A stretch of DNA of 64,000 bases. Origin: JAKALX01 sp964508715. GTDB lineage: Bacteria; Chloroflexota; Dehalococcoidia; Tepidiformales; Tepidiformaceae. Under the pieces are notes generated by a model. That model had not been told where the DNA came from. It was given only the letters and a program-made list of their open reading frames with translations, and did not search any database. The position numbers were made by a program, and so were the translations under genes. Positions 1 through 8,977 of the stretch are shown here, piece by piece (within the stretch, counting starts at the first letter, position 1; each line of letters starts with the position of its first letter). The stretch is from NCBI GenBank assembly GCA_964508715.1, contig CAZDUX010000006.1, positions 1-64,000 on the forward strand. The letters are read 5' to 3'.

Positions 1-14
1 GGGGCATATGCCCC
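1..14. terminator. Short palindrome after the substrate-binding protein gene
   Basis: A perfect 14-nt palindrome (GGGGCATATGCCCC) lies about 20 nt beyond the stop codon of the minus-strand lipoprotein gene. It may be the visible part of a 3' hairpin, but no T tract is visible and the window edge cuts the context. Confidence 0.3.
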
Positions 15-34
15 CGCCGGCAGGGTGATTCCTC

Positions 35-1825
35 CTACTTGTCCTTCCAGCGGAAGGGTGCGGTTTCGGTGCCGCCACCGTAGCTGCCGGGGACGGTCCT
101 GATGTCGAGGGAGTTGCGCATCCAGGGCTGGTAGGTGGTCCAGGTGGTGCCAGCGCCAGACTGGTTCGGGATGTAGTACATCTTCTCGGCGTTCTTGCGC
201 TGGATTTCGAAGAAGATCTCCCTGCGCTTGACGGGGTCGACCTCGACCTGCTGCTTGAGGGCAAGGTCCTTCATCTCGGGGTCGTTGATCTTGCTGTGAT
301 TGAGGGGGTCGTCGGTGAAGAGGCGGATCGGGTACGAGCCACCTTCGGGGAATGGGGTTTCGAGACCGAAGAACATGCCCTTGAAGTTACCGGCGAAGGT
401 CTGGGTGATGTATTTCGAGGAGTAGTCCTGGACGTCGGTCGCGGTCTTGATGCCGATTGCGTTGATGAACTGGATATTGGCCTCGGCGACGGTATTGAAG
501 GCGGCTCCGTAGCGGTTGGCGGCGTAGGCATAGGTGGCGGAGATGTCCTTGAAGCCGGAGGCATCGAGGAGCTTCTTTGCCTCGGCGACGTCGTACTTGA
601 AGTACTTCGCGCTGTCGCCCTGTTCCTTACTCTGGGGGTCGAGCCAGAGACGGACCATACCGGCGGGGATGAGGTTGTTCCAGGGCGATTTCACGTCGAT
701 GCCCTGGGCGCGGAGTTTCTTGATGTTGTAGGCGAGGTCGGTGAGGCCATCGCGGTCGAGCGACATGGAGACGGCCTGTCGGACGCGGGGGTCCTTGTTC
801 CACGGGGAATTGGGGTCGCTATCGAAGGCGATGAAGCTCAACTGCTGGCTGATGTCGCCAAGCATCTGGGCCTGGGGGATGGACTTCTTGATGTGTTCGA
901 GGTCGTCGGCTGTGGAGTCGACGTAGTCGAGGTTGCCGGCCATGAACTGGGCGAGGCGGTTGGGGTACTCGGGGATGACGGCGAGGTCGCAGGCGTCCAT
1001 GAGGGGGAAGCCCTTGACGTGCCACTCAGGATTCTTCTTGAACACCATCCTGGTACTCGGAGCGTAGCTATCGAACACCCACGGGCCGGAGCCGATCATG
1101 GTCTTCGCCGGGTCGAAGCCACCGTCGGCCTCTTTGGGCATGATCCAGAGGAGGTTGGCGTCGGCGAGGACATCGAGGAAGGCGGCGTAGGGTGCCTTGA
1201 GACTGAACTTCATGGTCGAGGCGTCGGGGTACTCGACCTTGTCGACGAACGAGACCTGGCTGGCGTTCTGGGTGGTCTTTGCCGTCATGCGGCCCCAGGA
1301 GTACTTGAGGTCGTCGGTTCCAACTTCCCGGCCATTGACAGGGGCGACGTTGTGGAACTTGACGCCGGGGCGCATCTTGACGGTCCAGGTGAGGCCATCG
1401 GGGCTGGGCTCGGCGGACTGGGCGATGTCGGGGACGGGCTTGAGGTCGGCGACCTTGATGCCAAAGCCGGTGCCGTAGCGGAAGAGCCGGCTGTAGGGGA
1501 ATGCGGCGACGCCCTTGGTGAGGAAGCTCAGGTTGCCGTAGGGGTCGATGGTGGGCGGGTCGCCGGTGAGGAGGCGATTGTAGGTGCCGCCCCTCTTTGC
1601 GTTGGCGAAGGGGTCGGCTGCAGTGGGTGATGCCGCGGCTGAGGGGTTGGGTGTCGGCGTGGCGATGGAGACGTTGCCGTTGTCGCCCTTCTTGTCGTCA
1701 TCGTCGCCGCCACAGCCGACGAGTGCGAGGCCGGCGACCCCGGCGCCGGCGGTGACAGCACCGCCGAGGAAGCGCCGGCGGCTCTTTCGTACGACCCAGT
1801 AGCGAGACCAATAACTGCTTGCCAT
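35..1825 (-). CDS. ABC transporter substrate-binding lipoprotein, family 5 (peptide/opine type)
   Basis: A 596-residue extracytoplasmic solute-binding protein of family 5 (the DppA/OppA type), which captures peptides or similar ligands and delivers them to an ABC permease. The N-terminus has an RRRFLGG Tat-like motif near residues 16-22, an Ala/Gly-rich hydrophobic stretch and a lipobox LALVGC with Cys38, so a Tat-exported lipoprotein is likely. An acidic, Pro/Thr-rich linker (residues 41-75) precedes the binding domain; typical family segments (GLTWTVKMRPGVKFH, RQAVSMSLDR) are present. I chose the ATG at 1825 because an AGGGGAG ribosome site lies just upstream; the longer open frame lacks one. 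No permease or ATPase gene follows in the window, so partners must lie beyond the left edge or elsewhere. Ligand unknown. Confidence 0.9.
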   Translation of the reverse strand: MASSYWSRYWVVRKSRRRFLGGAVTAGAGVAGLALVGCGGDDDDKKGDNGNVSIATPTPNPSAAASPTAADPFANAKRGGTYNRLLTGDPPTIDPYGNLSFLTKGVAAFPYSRLFRYGTGFGIKVADLKPVPDIAQSAEPSPDGLTWTVKMRPGVKFHNVAPVNGREVGTDDLKYSWGRMTAKTTQNASQVSFVDKVEYPDASTMKFSLKAPYAAFLDVLADANLLWIMPKEADGGFDPAKTMIGSGPWVFDSYAPSTRMVFKKNPEWHVKGFPLMDACDLAVIPEYPNRLAQFMAGNLDYVDSTADDLEHIKKSIPQAQMLGDISQQLSFIAFDSDPNSPWNKDPRVRQAVSMSLDRDGLTDLAYNIKKLRAQGIDVKSPWNNLIPAGMVRLWLDPQSKEQGDSAKYFKYDVAEAKKLLDASGFKDISATYAYAANRYGAAFNTVAEANIQFINAIGIKTATDVQDYSSKYITQTFAGNFKGMFFGLETPFPEGGSYPIRLFTDDPLNHSKINDPEMKDLALKQQVEVDPVKRREIFFEIQRKNAEKMYYIPNQSGAGTTWTTYQPWMRNSLDIRTVPGSYGGGTETAPFRWKDK

Positions 1826-1899
1826 GTTCTCCCCTGAATTAGTGATACCAGTGATAGTGATGATAGGTAAGCTCAATGCTCACCTTCGCGATGCAGGCA

Positions 1900-1927
1900 A
1901 TTAACTGCACCGGTCAGGTACTGTCAA
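1900..1927 (-). promoter_or_regulatory. Probable promoter of the substrate-binding protein gene
   Basis: On the minus strand TTGACA (1927-1922) is followed after 16 nt by GTTAAT (1905-1900), a good sigma70-type pair about 75 nt before the ATG. The rest of the 365-nt gap between the two divergent genes (1826-2190) holds short direct repeats (TATCGACGTGTATCGATG near 1953-1972) but no convincing gene. Confidence 0.5.
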
Positions 1928-2190
1928 CACCTATGGGTAGAAGGCGTGGTTTCTATCGACGTGTATCGATGTTGTGCATGCTGTAAGCGAATCAGTGACT
2001 GACTTCGTTGCCTGGAAGAATTACGGGGAGTTTGCAAGAACTACCATCGCGATTTGCGATGGGCGGTCATGGTGCCAGGCATGTCCCGTTCCCTGTCTGT
2101 CACGACCGACCGCATGCGCTACCACACGTTCACCACGGGCCAACGTGTCCGGCCATCGAATGCTGGCGCCGGGCGGCCGTCTCTCGAGGT

Positions 2191-3036
2191 ATGAGACGTC
2201 CAAACCGCTTCCAGCTCGCCCTGGTGGTTTCGGCGCTGGTGGCTATCGCAGGGCTTGCAGCGGCCCCGGCGGTGGCGGAAGCGCGCCGCAACCCTCGCCC
2301 TGGTGGAGTCGTTCGCTATGTACCGCCGCAGACGCCCTCACCGACCGTTATCGTGACGGAGCCACCCGCGACCGTCGTCGCGACACCGGTGGCAGCTCCC
2401 ACCCCGGCACCTGCCGCCGCCGAGCCACAGACGGAGTACCGGCTCGTGGAGACGTTCGAGGGCCTGCCTTCCGGGCGCACATGGACCGATGGCGCGGTAC
2501 ATGGGCAATGGACCGATGTATTCAATGGCTACGGATGGGCAGGAATTGAGGGGGTTGGCGACCAGGTGCTCGGGCTTTCTCCGAAGGCTGCTACCTCGGC
2601 GGGTGAAACACATGCCACGCTCGTGGTCTCGAATGAGTCGTTCCAGGATGCGGACATCAGCGTGCAGATGAAGACGGTATCGCAACTTCGGACGGGTTCG
2701 GCCGCGAACGCATGGGAGACGGCCTGGCTGCTCTGGAACTACGCCGACAACACCCACTTCTACTACCTGGCGCTCAAGCCGAACGGGCTCGAGATTGGGA
2801 AGGAGGACCCGGCTTACCCCGGGAACCAGCGGTTCCTGGTTACCATGAGCACGCCGTATCCGATCGGTCACTGGTACACCGTGCGTATGCGGCAGGCAGG
2901 GAGCACATTCACGGTCTGGGTGGATGGGGTGCAGGTCGCGACGTTCACCGACTGGGAGCGACCGTATGCGGCCGGAGCGCTTGGCCTCTACAGCGAAGAC
3001 GCATACGTCCAGTTCAACAACATCACCGTCCAGTAA
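2191..3036 (+). CDS. Secreted concanavalin A-like (DUF1080/LamG-type fold) protein
   Basis: A 281-residue exported protein. Residues 1-31 are a clear signal peptide (RRPN basic head, hydrophobic core, AVAEA cleavage region), followed by a Pro/Thr/Val-rich linker to about residue 85. The C-terminal 190 residues carry the pattern of a jelly-roll ConA-like lectin/glucanase fold: alternating strands, a WLLWNYADNTHFYYLALK strand pair, HWYTVRMRQAGSTFTVWVDG, and a closing ALGLYSEDAYVQFNNI strand, as in DUF1080-type domains. This suggests polysaccharide or glycan binding; no catalytic residues can be assigned. The ATG at 2191 is chosen because it starts the signal peptide; the frame upstream reads as non-coding. 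It is followed after 48 nt by a GH26-like lipoprotein, so the pair may act on the same carbohydrate. Confidence 0.75.
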   Translation: MRRPNRFQLALVVSALVAIAGLAAAPAVAEARRNPRPGGVVRYVPPQTPSPTVIVTEPPATVVATPVAAPTPAPAAAEPQTEYRLVETFEGLPSGRTWTDGAVHGQWTDVFNGYGWAGIEGVGDQVLGLSPKAATSAGETHATLVVSNESFQDADISVQMKTVSQLRTGSAANAWETAWLLWNYADNTHFYYLALKPNGLEIGKEDPAYPGNQRFLVTMSTPYPIGHWYTVRMRQAGSTFTVWVDGVQVATFTDWERPYAAGALGLYSEDAYVQFNNITVQ

Positions 3037-3084
3037 CGGGACGAGGGAAGCCGGGCGCACCCGCCCGGTGCAGCTGTCGCCATA

Positions 3085-4275
3085 ATGGAGCGCATGATGG
3101 GAAGGCCGGGCTACCGGGGCAGGGTGGGCCTGCTCACGCTGGCGACGCTGCTGGCCCTGGCGCTCGGGGCATGCGCCACGCCGACGGCCGGGGTTCCACC
3201 CAACGGCGTATCACCACAGGCGTACGTCCCGGAGCTCGCGAGCGACACGCCACCGTCGCCCATACCCGTCGCGGGCGCGCCATCCCCGTCCGCCACGGCG
3301 ACCCCGGCTGCCATGGGAGGGCGGCTCGCAGCTCCCGCCAGCGGGATGTACCTGGCGGCGAATCCGGACTTCGGGGGTGAGGAGGACGAGGTCTCGGCGG
3401 AGCGGATCACCACGTTCGAACAGCTCAGCGGGAGGGGGATCGCGTGGGCGTACTTCTCGGATAACTGGGACAACGGCATCGTGTTTCCTGCGGGTGCCGT
3501 GCAGGCAGCCCGGGCCGCGGGGACGGTCCCGTTCATTCGGCTGATGCCACGGAGCAGATTCGACGAAGGCGGGCCGGACCCCGTCTACACGATGCAGGGG
3601 ATCGCGAATGGCCAGTTCGATGCCGAGCTGCGCCAGTGGGCAAGGGAAGCGAGGACGGCAGGGCCGCTGCTCCTGGAGTTCGGCACGGAAGTAAACGGCG
3701 ACTGGTTCCCCTGGAACGGCCGCTACAACGGTGGGGCAAACACAGGCCCACAGCGTTTTCGTGACGCGTACCGGCACATCGCCGACCTCTTCCGGGCCGA
3801 GGGTGCAACCAACATCACCTGGTTCTTCCATGTCGATGCGAGTGGTTCGCCGGAAGCGCGATGGAACGCGATGGCCAACTACTACCCGGGCGACGACTAT
3901 GTCGACTGGCTGGGCATCAGTGCCTATGGGGCGCAGACTCCGGACGATGACTGGGACAGCTTCGCCGACGTGATGGACGACGGTTACGCGGAGCTGGCGA
4001 AGGTTGCACCTTCGAAGCCGATTGCACTGCTGGAATTCGGAGTGACCGACGGGTACAAGGGCGGCGACAAGGCGGCGTGGATCCGGGATGCATTCGCGGC
4101 TATCACATCGGGGCGCTACCCGCGGCTCAAGGCGGTCTCGTGGTGGAACGAGACGTTCGAGAACGACGATGGAAGCACGTCGGCGTTACGGATTGACTCG
4201 TCGCAGAAGGCGCTCGATGCCTACCGGCAGGCGGTGGCGAACCCGGCTTTCGTGACCACGGCGCAGTTCCGGTAG
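3085..4275 (+). CDS. GH26-like glycoside hydrolase lipoprotein
   Basis: A 396-residue predicted extracellular lipoprotein: basic start, hydrophobic core LLTLATLLALALGAC with a lipobox cysteine near residue 30, then a Pro-rich linker to about residue 90. The remainder resembles clan GH-A enzymes of family 26: FGTEVNGDWFPWNG contains the likely acid/base Glu with a neighbouring Asn; NITWFFHVDASGSP and DYVDWLGISAYG follow; IALLEFGV near the C-terminus would supply the nucleophile Glu, and VSWWNETF follows. The probable substrate is a beta-mannan or similar beta-glycan, but specificity cannot be read from sequence. The start is uncertain: the ATG at 3097 has GGAG six nt upstream and may be used instead of 3085. 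It probably forms a unit with the preceding ConA-like gene. Confidence 0.75.
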   Translation: MERMMGRPGYRGRVGLLTLATLLALALGACATPTAGVPPNGVSPQAYVPELASDTPPSPIPVAGAPSPSATATPAAMGGRLAAPASGMYLAANPDFGGEEDEVSAERITTFEQLSGRGIAWAYFSDNWDNGIVFPAGAVQAARAAGTVPFIRLMPRSRFDEGGPDPVYTMQGIANGQFDAELRQWAREARTAGPLLLEFGTEVNGDWFPWNGRYNGGANTGPQRFRDAYRHIADLFRAEGATNITWFFHVDASGSPEARWNAMANYYPGDDYVDWLGISAYGAQTPDDDWDSFADVMDDGYAELAKVAPSKPIALLEFGVTDGYKGGDKAAWIRDAFAAITSGRYPRLKAVSWWNETFENDDGSTSALRIDSSQKALDAYRQAVANPAFVTTAQFR

Positions 4276-4374
4276 CGCATCGGCGGAGGGTGACCGTGGG
4301 TAGCGGCCGCCATGCGCGTACGGCCGGGGAGCGGTCTCTGGCCAGGCGATGCTCATGACAGATTGAGGAGCCGC

Positions 4375-4402
4375 TTGCCCGCGAATCAGCACCGGATATC
4401 AT
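4375..4402 (+). promoter_or_regulatory. Promoter of a probably leaderless marR-type gene
   Basis: TTGCCC (4375-4380), a 16-nt spacer and TATCAT (4397-4402) lie so that transcription would begin at about the ATG at 4411. There is no Shine-Dalgarno in the gap, so the transcript is probably leaderless. Confidence 0.55.
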
Positions 4403-4410
4403 CGTCCGCT

Positions 4411-4860
4411 ATGAACGTCAGCCCCGATCCGGTGCACATGCGAGCGTGGCGGGCGTTCCTCGAAGCTCACGCGCGGGTCACGACCATCCTCTCGCAGGAA
4501 CTCGAGGATGAACGGGACCTGCCGCTGAGCTGGTACGACGTGCTGGTGCAGCTCGAGGAGCGGCCGGGACACCGCCTGCGGATGACAGAGCTCGCCGGGG
4601 CGGTGCTCCTTTCGAAGAGCGGGCTCACGCGGCTGGTCGACAAGATGTGTAGCCATGGGCTGGTGGTCCGCGAACCGGATCCAGGTGATCGCCGGGGGAC
4701 GTTCGTGACGCTGACGGCGGAGGGTTACGAGCGGCTGCAGGATGCGGCGCCGGTGCACATGCGCGGTATCGTCGAGCATTTTGGCCGGTACATGAGCGAT
4801 TCCGAGGCGAAGGTGATGGGCGAGGCGCTCTGGCGCGTGGCGGATTCCACTCACCGGTAG
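4411..4860 (+). CDS. MarR-family transcriptional regulator
   Basis: A 149-residue winged-helix regulator with MarR family order: N-terminal dimerization helix (RAWRAFLEAHARVTTILSQEL), SWYDVLVQLEERPGHRLRMTELAGAVLLSKSGLTRLVDKM as the helix-turn-helix with recognition helix, then the wing PDPGDRRGTFVTLTAEG, which keeps the DxRxxxxxLT signature. MarR proteins usually repress neighbouring genes and lose DNA affinity on binding small aromatic or acyl ligands. The gene ends 12 nt before the stop of the convergent CoA-transferase gene, so it may respond to a CoA-linked substrate, but its target is not visible. The start at 4411 is set by domain alignment and by the promoter directly upstream. Confidence 0.88.
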   Translation: MNVSPDPVHMRAWRAFLEAHARVTTILSQELEDERDLPLSWYDVLVQLEERPGHRLRMTELAGAVLLSKSGLTRLVDKMCSHGLVVREPDPGDRRGTFVTLTAEGYERLQDAAPVHMRGIVEHFGRYMSDSEAKVMGEALWRVADSTHR

Positions 4861-4872
4861 CTCATGCGTGGA

Positions 4873-7173
4873 TCATCCGGGCGGACGATTGTCCAGGGCG
4901 GTTGCTTCACGGATGACTCCCATGCTGAGAAGCCGGTCGATCGCCGGTTCATCCAGGCCTGCCTGGCGCAGTACATCGCGCGTATGCTCGCCGAGCCGGG
5001 GGGCCGTGGCACGTTTCGGGGAGGGTGTGCCGTGCCAGCTGGCGAATCCCGCGACGCCGGTCATCGGCCCGATTTCGGCGTACGTGAAGTCATCGAGGAA
5101 TCCTTCCGCACGTAGCGCGGTGTCGGCGGCGACTTCATCGACGGTGAGTGCAGGGGCTGCGGGAACACCGGCCGTTCTGAAGCGGGCGATGAGATGATCG
5201 CGCGGGATGCCGGCGATGGTGGATTCGATGGCGCGGGCGATATCGCTGCCGGGAGAAGCCTCGAGGAGGGTTGATGGTTCGGGCCAGGTGACGCCCGGCA
5301 GCGCTTCGGCGAGGGCGGCCGCCTCGGTTTCGGTTTCGCAGGCGATGGCGAGCCAGCCATCGGTGCAGCGGTAGAGGCGGTCGAGTGCGCGGGGTCCGAG
5401 GAAGCCGGGTGCGCCGTTCAGTGGTTCGGGACAGCCGGGGTAAGAGGTGAGTTCGCCTGACTGGCAGATAACGGCCTGGACGGCGAGGTTGGTTTCCACC
5501 TGCTGGCCGCGCCCGGTTCGTTCGCGGGCGAAAAGGGCGGCGACCACGCCGAACATGGATGTGAGCGCGGCCGAGGTATCGTTGACGGCGACCTGGTGGA
5601 AGACGGGCGGTCCGTCGCCACCCTGTGCGGCCATGAGCCCGCCCTGGGCCTGGACCAGGGGGTCGAAGCCGGGGTCGTTTGCGCAGGGGCCCTTGCCCCC
5701 GTAGCCGGTGACGGAGCAGGAGATGAGGCGCGGGTTGCGTCGCGCGAGTTCGTCGTGGCTGATGCCCAGGCGCTCGCGAACGCCCGGGCGGTAGTTGCCG
5801 GCGACAACGTCGGCTGTGGCGGCGAGGCGGCGGAAGGCGTCGAGCCCGGCCGGTTGCTTGAGGTCGAGCGCGAGGCTGCGCTTTCCGCGGTTGTGGGCGA
5901 CGAAGGTGAGGCCGTAGGTGCGGAACGGGTCGCCATCGAGCGGTTCGACCTTGATGACATCGGCACCGAGCGAGGCAAGGAGGGTGGGGCCGAACGGCCC
6001 GGCGACGAACCCGCCGAGATCGAGCACGCGGATGCCGGAAAGGGGGAGGGGAGCTGCGCCCGGGCGAGGTGCAGGTGAGGACGTCTCGAGAGGTTTGACG
6101 GTGGTGGCATCGTGCATGAGGTGGCGGACGCTGCCGGGCGTGCCGCTGAGCGAGATGGGGATGCCGGGGAGTTCTACCTCACCACGGCCGGGATGGGGGA
6201 GAGTGACGCGCATGCCGTGGGCGGCGATGGTCTCACCGCGGAACCACTCCTCGCGCGACCCGGCACGGGCAACGGGGATGCCGGCGTCGTGCAGCAGGTG
6301 TTCCCACTCGGCGGCGGTCCGTTCGCGCATCCGGCGCGAGATCCACTCGATGGCGGTCGCCGAGCCGGGTTGCTGGAGGATGTTCGTGAACTCGCCATCG
6401 ATGCCCGGGGCGACGATGAGGTCCTCGATCTCCATCACCTGCAAGGCTCGCAGGAAGAAGGCAGGGGTGAGGGCGCCGAAGAAGAGCCATTCACCGTCGC
6501 TGCAAGGGTAGAGGCGGTAGTTCGCGGCCGTACCCCGACCGAACATGCGCGTTACGGCCGCGGATTTCACGAGGCCGCCGCTTTCGATGGCGCTGACAGC
6601 ATGCAGGCCGGTGACCGTGGATGAGCGTGCGAAGCCGTCGCGTTCGCGGCCGAGAAGGGCCGCGGCGAGGGTGAGCGCCCCGAGCATACCGTGGGCGTAG
6701 GTGGCCTGGGGTGTGACGAGGCGGACGGGCAGGCCGGGTTCGGATGCCTGGAGGTGACTGATGCCGGTGAGGGCGGAGAGGAGGGCGTCGCTCGCGGGCA
6801 GGCCGGCCCAGGATTCGCTGGCGCCGTAGGGGGGCATCCAGAGGCGGACGAGCGACGGGTTGGCGCGGCGCAACTCTTCGTGGCCGAAGCCGCTACGCTC
6901 GAGGAAGCCCGGGAGTTGGTCGAAAACGATGGCATCGGCCGATGGGAGGAGTTCGTGGACCCGCGCCTGGCCAGCAGCGGTTTCGATATCGGCGCCGAGT
7001 CGGAGCTTGTTGCGGTTCCAGCAGAGTGCGCCGGGGTGCTTCGCGAGGGGCCCGCCACCAGGTGGTTCGATGCGGATGACTTCGGCGCCGAAGTCGGCGA
7101 GGAACATCGTGGCCATCGCCCCTGCGATGCCGGTGCTGCAATCGATGATACGGAGGCCGGCGAAGGCGCTCAT
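4873..7173 (-). CDS. CaiB/BaiF family CoA-transferase, two tandem domains
   Basis: A 766-residue class III CoA-transferase in which two complete CaiB/BaiF units are fused. Unit 1 (about 1-370) begins FAGLRIIDCSTGIAGAMATMFLADFGAEVIRIEPPG; unit 2 (about 379-766) begins LSGIRVLDLGGFVAGPFGPTLLASLGADVIKVEP and retains NRGKRSLALDL, GYGGKGP and DPGFDPLVQAQGG, the region holding the family's catalytic Asp. Unit 1 is more divergent in that loop (SDALLSALTG), so probably only one unit is catalytic. Single-unit proteins form interlocked dimers; the fusion would make an intramolecular pair. It transfers CoA between organic acids, substrate unknown. Its start faces a ThDP-dependent enzyme gene across an 83-nt gap, a pairing reminiscent of formyl-CoA transferase with oxalyl-CoA decarboxylase, though this is only context. 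Confidence 0.88.
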   Translation of the reverse strand: MSAFAGLRIIDCSTGIAGAMATMFLADFGAEVIRIEPPGGGPLAKHPGALCWNRNKLRLGADIETAAGQARVHELLPSADAIVFDQLPGFLERSGFGHEELRRANPSLVRLWMPPYGASESWAGLPASDALLSALTGISHLQASEPGLPVRLVTPQATYAHGMLGALTLAAALLGRERDGFARSSTVTGLHAVSAIESGGLVKSAAVTRMFGRGTAANYRLYPCSDGEWLFFGALTPAFFLRALQVMEIEDLIVAPGIDGEFTNILQQPGSATAIEWISRRMRERTAAEWEHLLHDAGIPVARAGSREEWFRGETIAAHGMRVTLPHPGRGEVELPGIPISLSGTPGSVRHLMHDATTVKPLETSSPAPRPGAAPLPLSGIRVLDLGGFVAGPFGPTLLASLGADVIKVEPLDGDPFRTYGLTFVAHNRGKRSLALDLKQPAGLDAFRRLAATADVVAGNYRPGVRERLGISHDELARRNPRLISCSVTGYGGKGPCANDPGFDPLVQAQGGLMAAQGGDGPPVFHQVAVNDTSAALTSMFGVVAALFARERTGRGQQVETNLAVQAVICQSGELTSYPGCPEPLNGAPGFLGPRALDRLYRCTDGWLAIACETETEAAALAEALPGVTWPEPSTLLEASPGSDIARAIESTIAGIPRDHLIARFRTAGVPAAPALTVDEVAADTALRAEGFLDDFTYAEIGPMTGVAGFASWHGTPSPKRATAPRLGEHTRDVLRQAGLDEPAIDRLLSMGVIREATALDNRPPG

Positions 7174-7256
7174 GGTGGGAGTATCCCACGGCGGCAGAGC
7201 GTGTGGTGGCTCTGATAGGATTCGCGCACTGAGAGGCTATTCTCTGGAGTTAGCTG

Positions 7257-8894
7257 ATGCGCGAGATGACCGGCGGCGACGCTGTCTACGAGACCCTTCG
7301 AGCCCTTGGCGTGGAGCACGTTTTCGGGATCGTGAGTGTCCACAATATCCCGATCTATGACGCGCTACTGCGTGGTGGCGGGATCACGCCCATCAGCGTG
7401 CGGCACGAGCAGGGCGCCATCCACGCGGCCGATGGTTATGCGCGGGCGAGCGGGAAGCTCGGGGTGGCGATCACGAGTACCGGGCCGGGGGTAACGAACG
7501 CGATGACGGGGCTGTTCGAGGCACAGTTCGCGTCGAGCCCGGTGCTGATGGTGACGGGGCAGATTGATTCGACGTTCTATGGGAAAGGGAAGGGATTCCT
7601 GCATGAGGCGGAGAGCCAGCTGCCGATGTTGCGGACGGTGACGCGGCGGTCGGAGAGTATTCGCCATGTCGAGGAGATCCCGGAGACACTCGTGCGGCTT
7701 GCACGCGATGCACAGATGGGGCGGCCGCAGCCGGTGGCGCTCGAGATCCCGGTCGACTTCCAGTATGCGCGGGCCGATACCGACATCCCGGTGATCGAGG
7801 GTTTTCCACGGCGAAAGCCACCACACGATGGTCTCGAGCGGGCGGCGGCACTGCTGCGCGAGGCGAAGCGGCCGATCGTCTGGGCCGGTGGTGGCGTCAT
7901 CACCGCGAACGCCTCGGCGACGCTCACGCGGCTGGCGGAGATGCTGGATGCGCCGGTGTTCACGTCGATCACCGGTCGCGGGGTCATCCCGGAGGACCAT
8001 CCCCTTGCGATGGGGCCGCTGCCGCAGCAGCCACAATTCACCGAGGTCATCGAATCGGCCGATGTGGTGCTTGCGGTGGGTACGCGGTTCCAGGCGGGCG
8101 CAACGCGCAACTGGACGGTCAACATCCCGGGGAAGATCGTCCATATCGATGCTGACCCGGCAGTCCTGGGGCGGAACTACCCGGCGGCGGTTGGTGTCGT
8201 GGGCGATGCGGGGCTGGCGCTTTCGTACCTGGTGCAGGCGCTGGCAGGGCACCCGGGGGCGGAACCAGAGTTCACGGCGAGCGCGCAGACGGTGCGCGAT
8301 GGGGTGCGATCGAGCATTCGCCAGCAGATCGGGCAGGACTACGCGGCGATCATGGATGCGATCCGGGATCTGCTGCCGGCGGACGGGCCGATCGTGCGTG
8401 ATGCGACGGTGCCTGCGTACCTCTGGGGCAACCGTCTCATCCCGATTGTCGAGCCGCGCACGTCGATCCATTCGACCTCGGCGGCGATTGGGCCCGGCCT
8501 GCCGCTGGCCATTGGTGCGGCGATTGGGAGCGGTAAGAAGACGGCGCTGATCCAGGGTGATGGCGGCTTCATGCTCAACATCGGTGAGCTTGCGACCGCG
8601 GTGCAGCACCATGTCCCGGTCATCGTTTGCCTCTTCAATGACCGTGGGTACGGGGTGCTTCGGACGATCGAGGCGAACACGTTCGAAGGGCGGCAGTTCG
8701 GGGTTGAACTCGCCACGCCCGACTTCGCGATGGTGGCGAAGGGGATGGGGCTGCATGGTGAAACGGTGCGCTCGGCGGCGGAATTCCGCGAGGCGTTCGG
8801 GCGGGCGGTGGAGCACGATGGCCCGGTGTTGCTCGACATCGACATGACGAAGCTCGTGCCGATGGGCGGGCTCGGGGGTGGCGGGCGGCGCTGA
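7257..8894 (+). CDS. Thiamine diphosphate-dependent enzyme (acetolactate synthase/decarboxylase family)
   Basis: A 545-residue enzyme with the three-domain ThDP order: Pyr domain (residues 1-170) with RHEQGAIHAADGYARASG, whose Glu activates the cofactor; a central Rossmann-like domain (about 185-330); and the PP domain (about 370-530) with GDGGFMLNIGELATA ending in NDRGYG, the metal/diphosphate site. The family includes acetolactate synthase, benzoylformate decarboxylase and oxalyl-CoA decarboxylase. No ilvN or other branched-chain gene is adjacent, so a catabolic decarboxylase or lyase is as likely as biosynthesis. A GGAG lies 9 nt before the ATG. The divergent CoA-transferase gene makes a CoA-ester decarboxylase plausible but unproven. 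Confidence 0.85.
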   Translation: MREMTGGDAVYETLRALGVEHVFGIVSVHNIPIYDALLRGGGITPISVRHEQGAIHAADGYARASGKLGVAITSTGPGVTNAMTGLFEAQFASSPVLMVTGQIDSTFYGKGKGFLHEAESQLPMLRTVTRRSESIRHVEEIPETLVRLARDAQMGRPQPVALEIPVDFQYARADTDIPVIEGFPRRKPPHDGLERAAALLREAKRPIVWAGGGVITANASATLTRLAEMLDAPVFTSITGRGVIPEDHPLAMGPLPQQPQFTEVIESADVVLAVGTRFQAGATRNWTVNIPGKIVHIDADPAVLGRNYPAAVGVVGDAGLALSYLVQALAGHPGAEPEFTASAQTVRDGVRSSIRQQIGQDYAAIMDAIRDLLPADGPIVRDATVPAYLWGNRLIPIVEPRTSIHSTSAAIGPGLPLAIGAAIGSGKKTALIQGDGGFMLNIGELATAVQHHVPVIVCLFNDRGYGVLRTIEANTFEGRQFGVELATPDFAMVAKGMGLHGETVRSAAEFREAFGRAVEHDGPVLLDIDMTKLVPMGGLGGGGRR

Positions 8895-8916
8895 GGAGAG
8901 GGATTGGGGCAACAGC

Positions 8917-8948
8917 GAGGCCGGCCCGGAGAAATCCGGGCCGGCCTC
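8917..8948. terminator. Perfect 14-bp GC-rich hairpin between convergent genes
   Basis: Arms GAGGCCGGCCCGGA and TCCGGGCCGGCCTC are separated by GAAA. It sits between the stop of the ThDP enzyme gene and the stop of the convergent lysine-rich micro-gene and could terminate both strands; no T tract follows on either. Confidence 0.7.
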
Positions 8949-8977
8949 ATCGTGGAGTGACGGTGGGATGGGGGCTG

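Noticed and set aside
296..1630. 444-codon plus-strand open frame
   Set aside because: It is antisense to the substrate-binding protein, Gly/Val/Glu-biased as expected for the complement of a high-GC gene, and has no domain.
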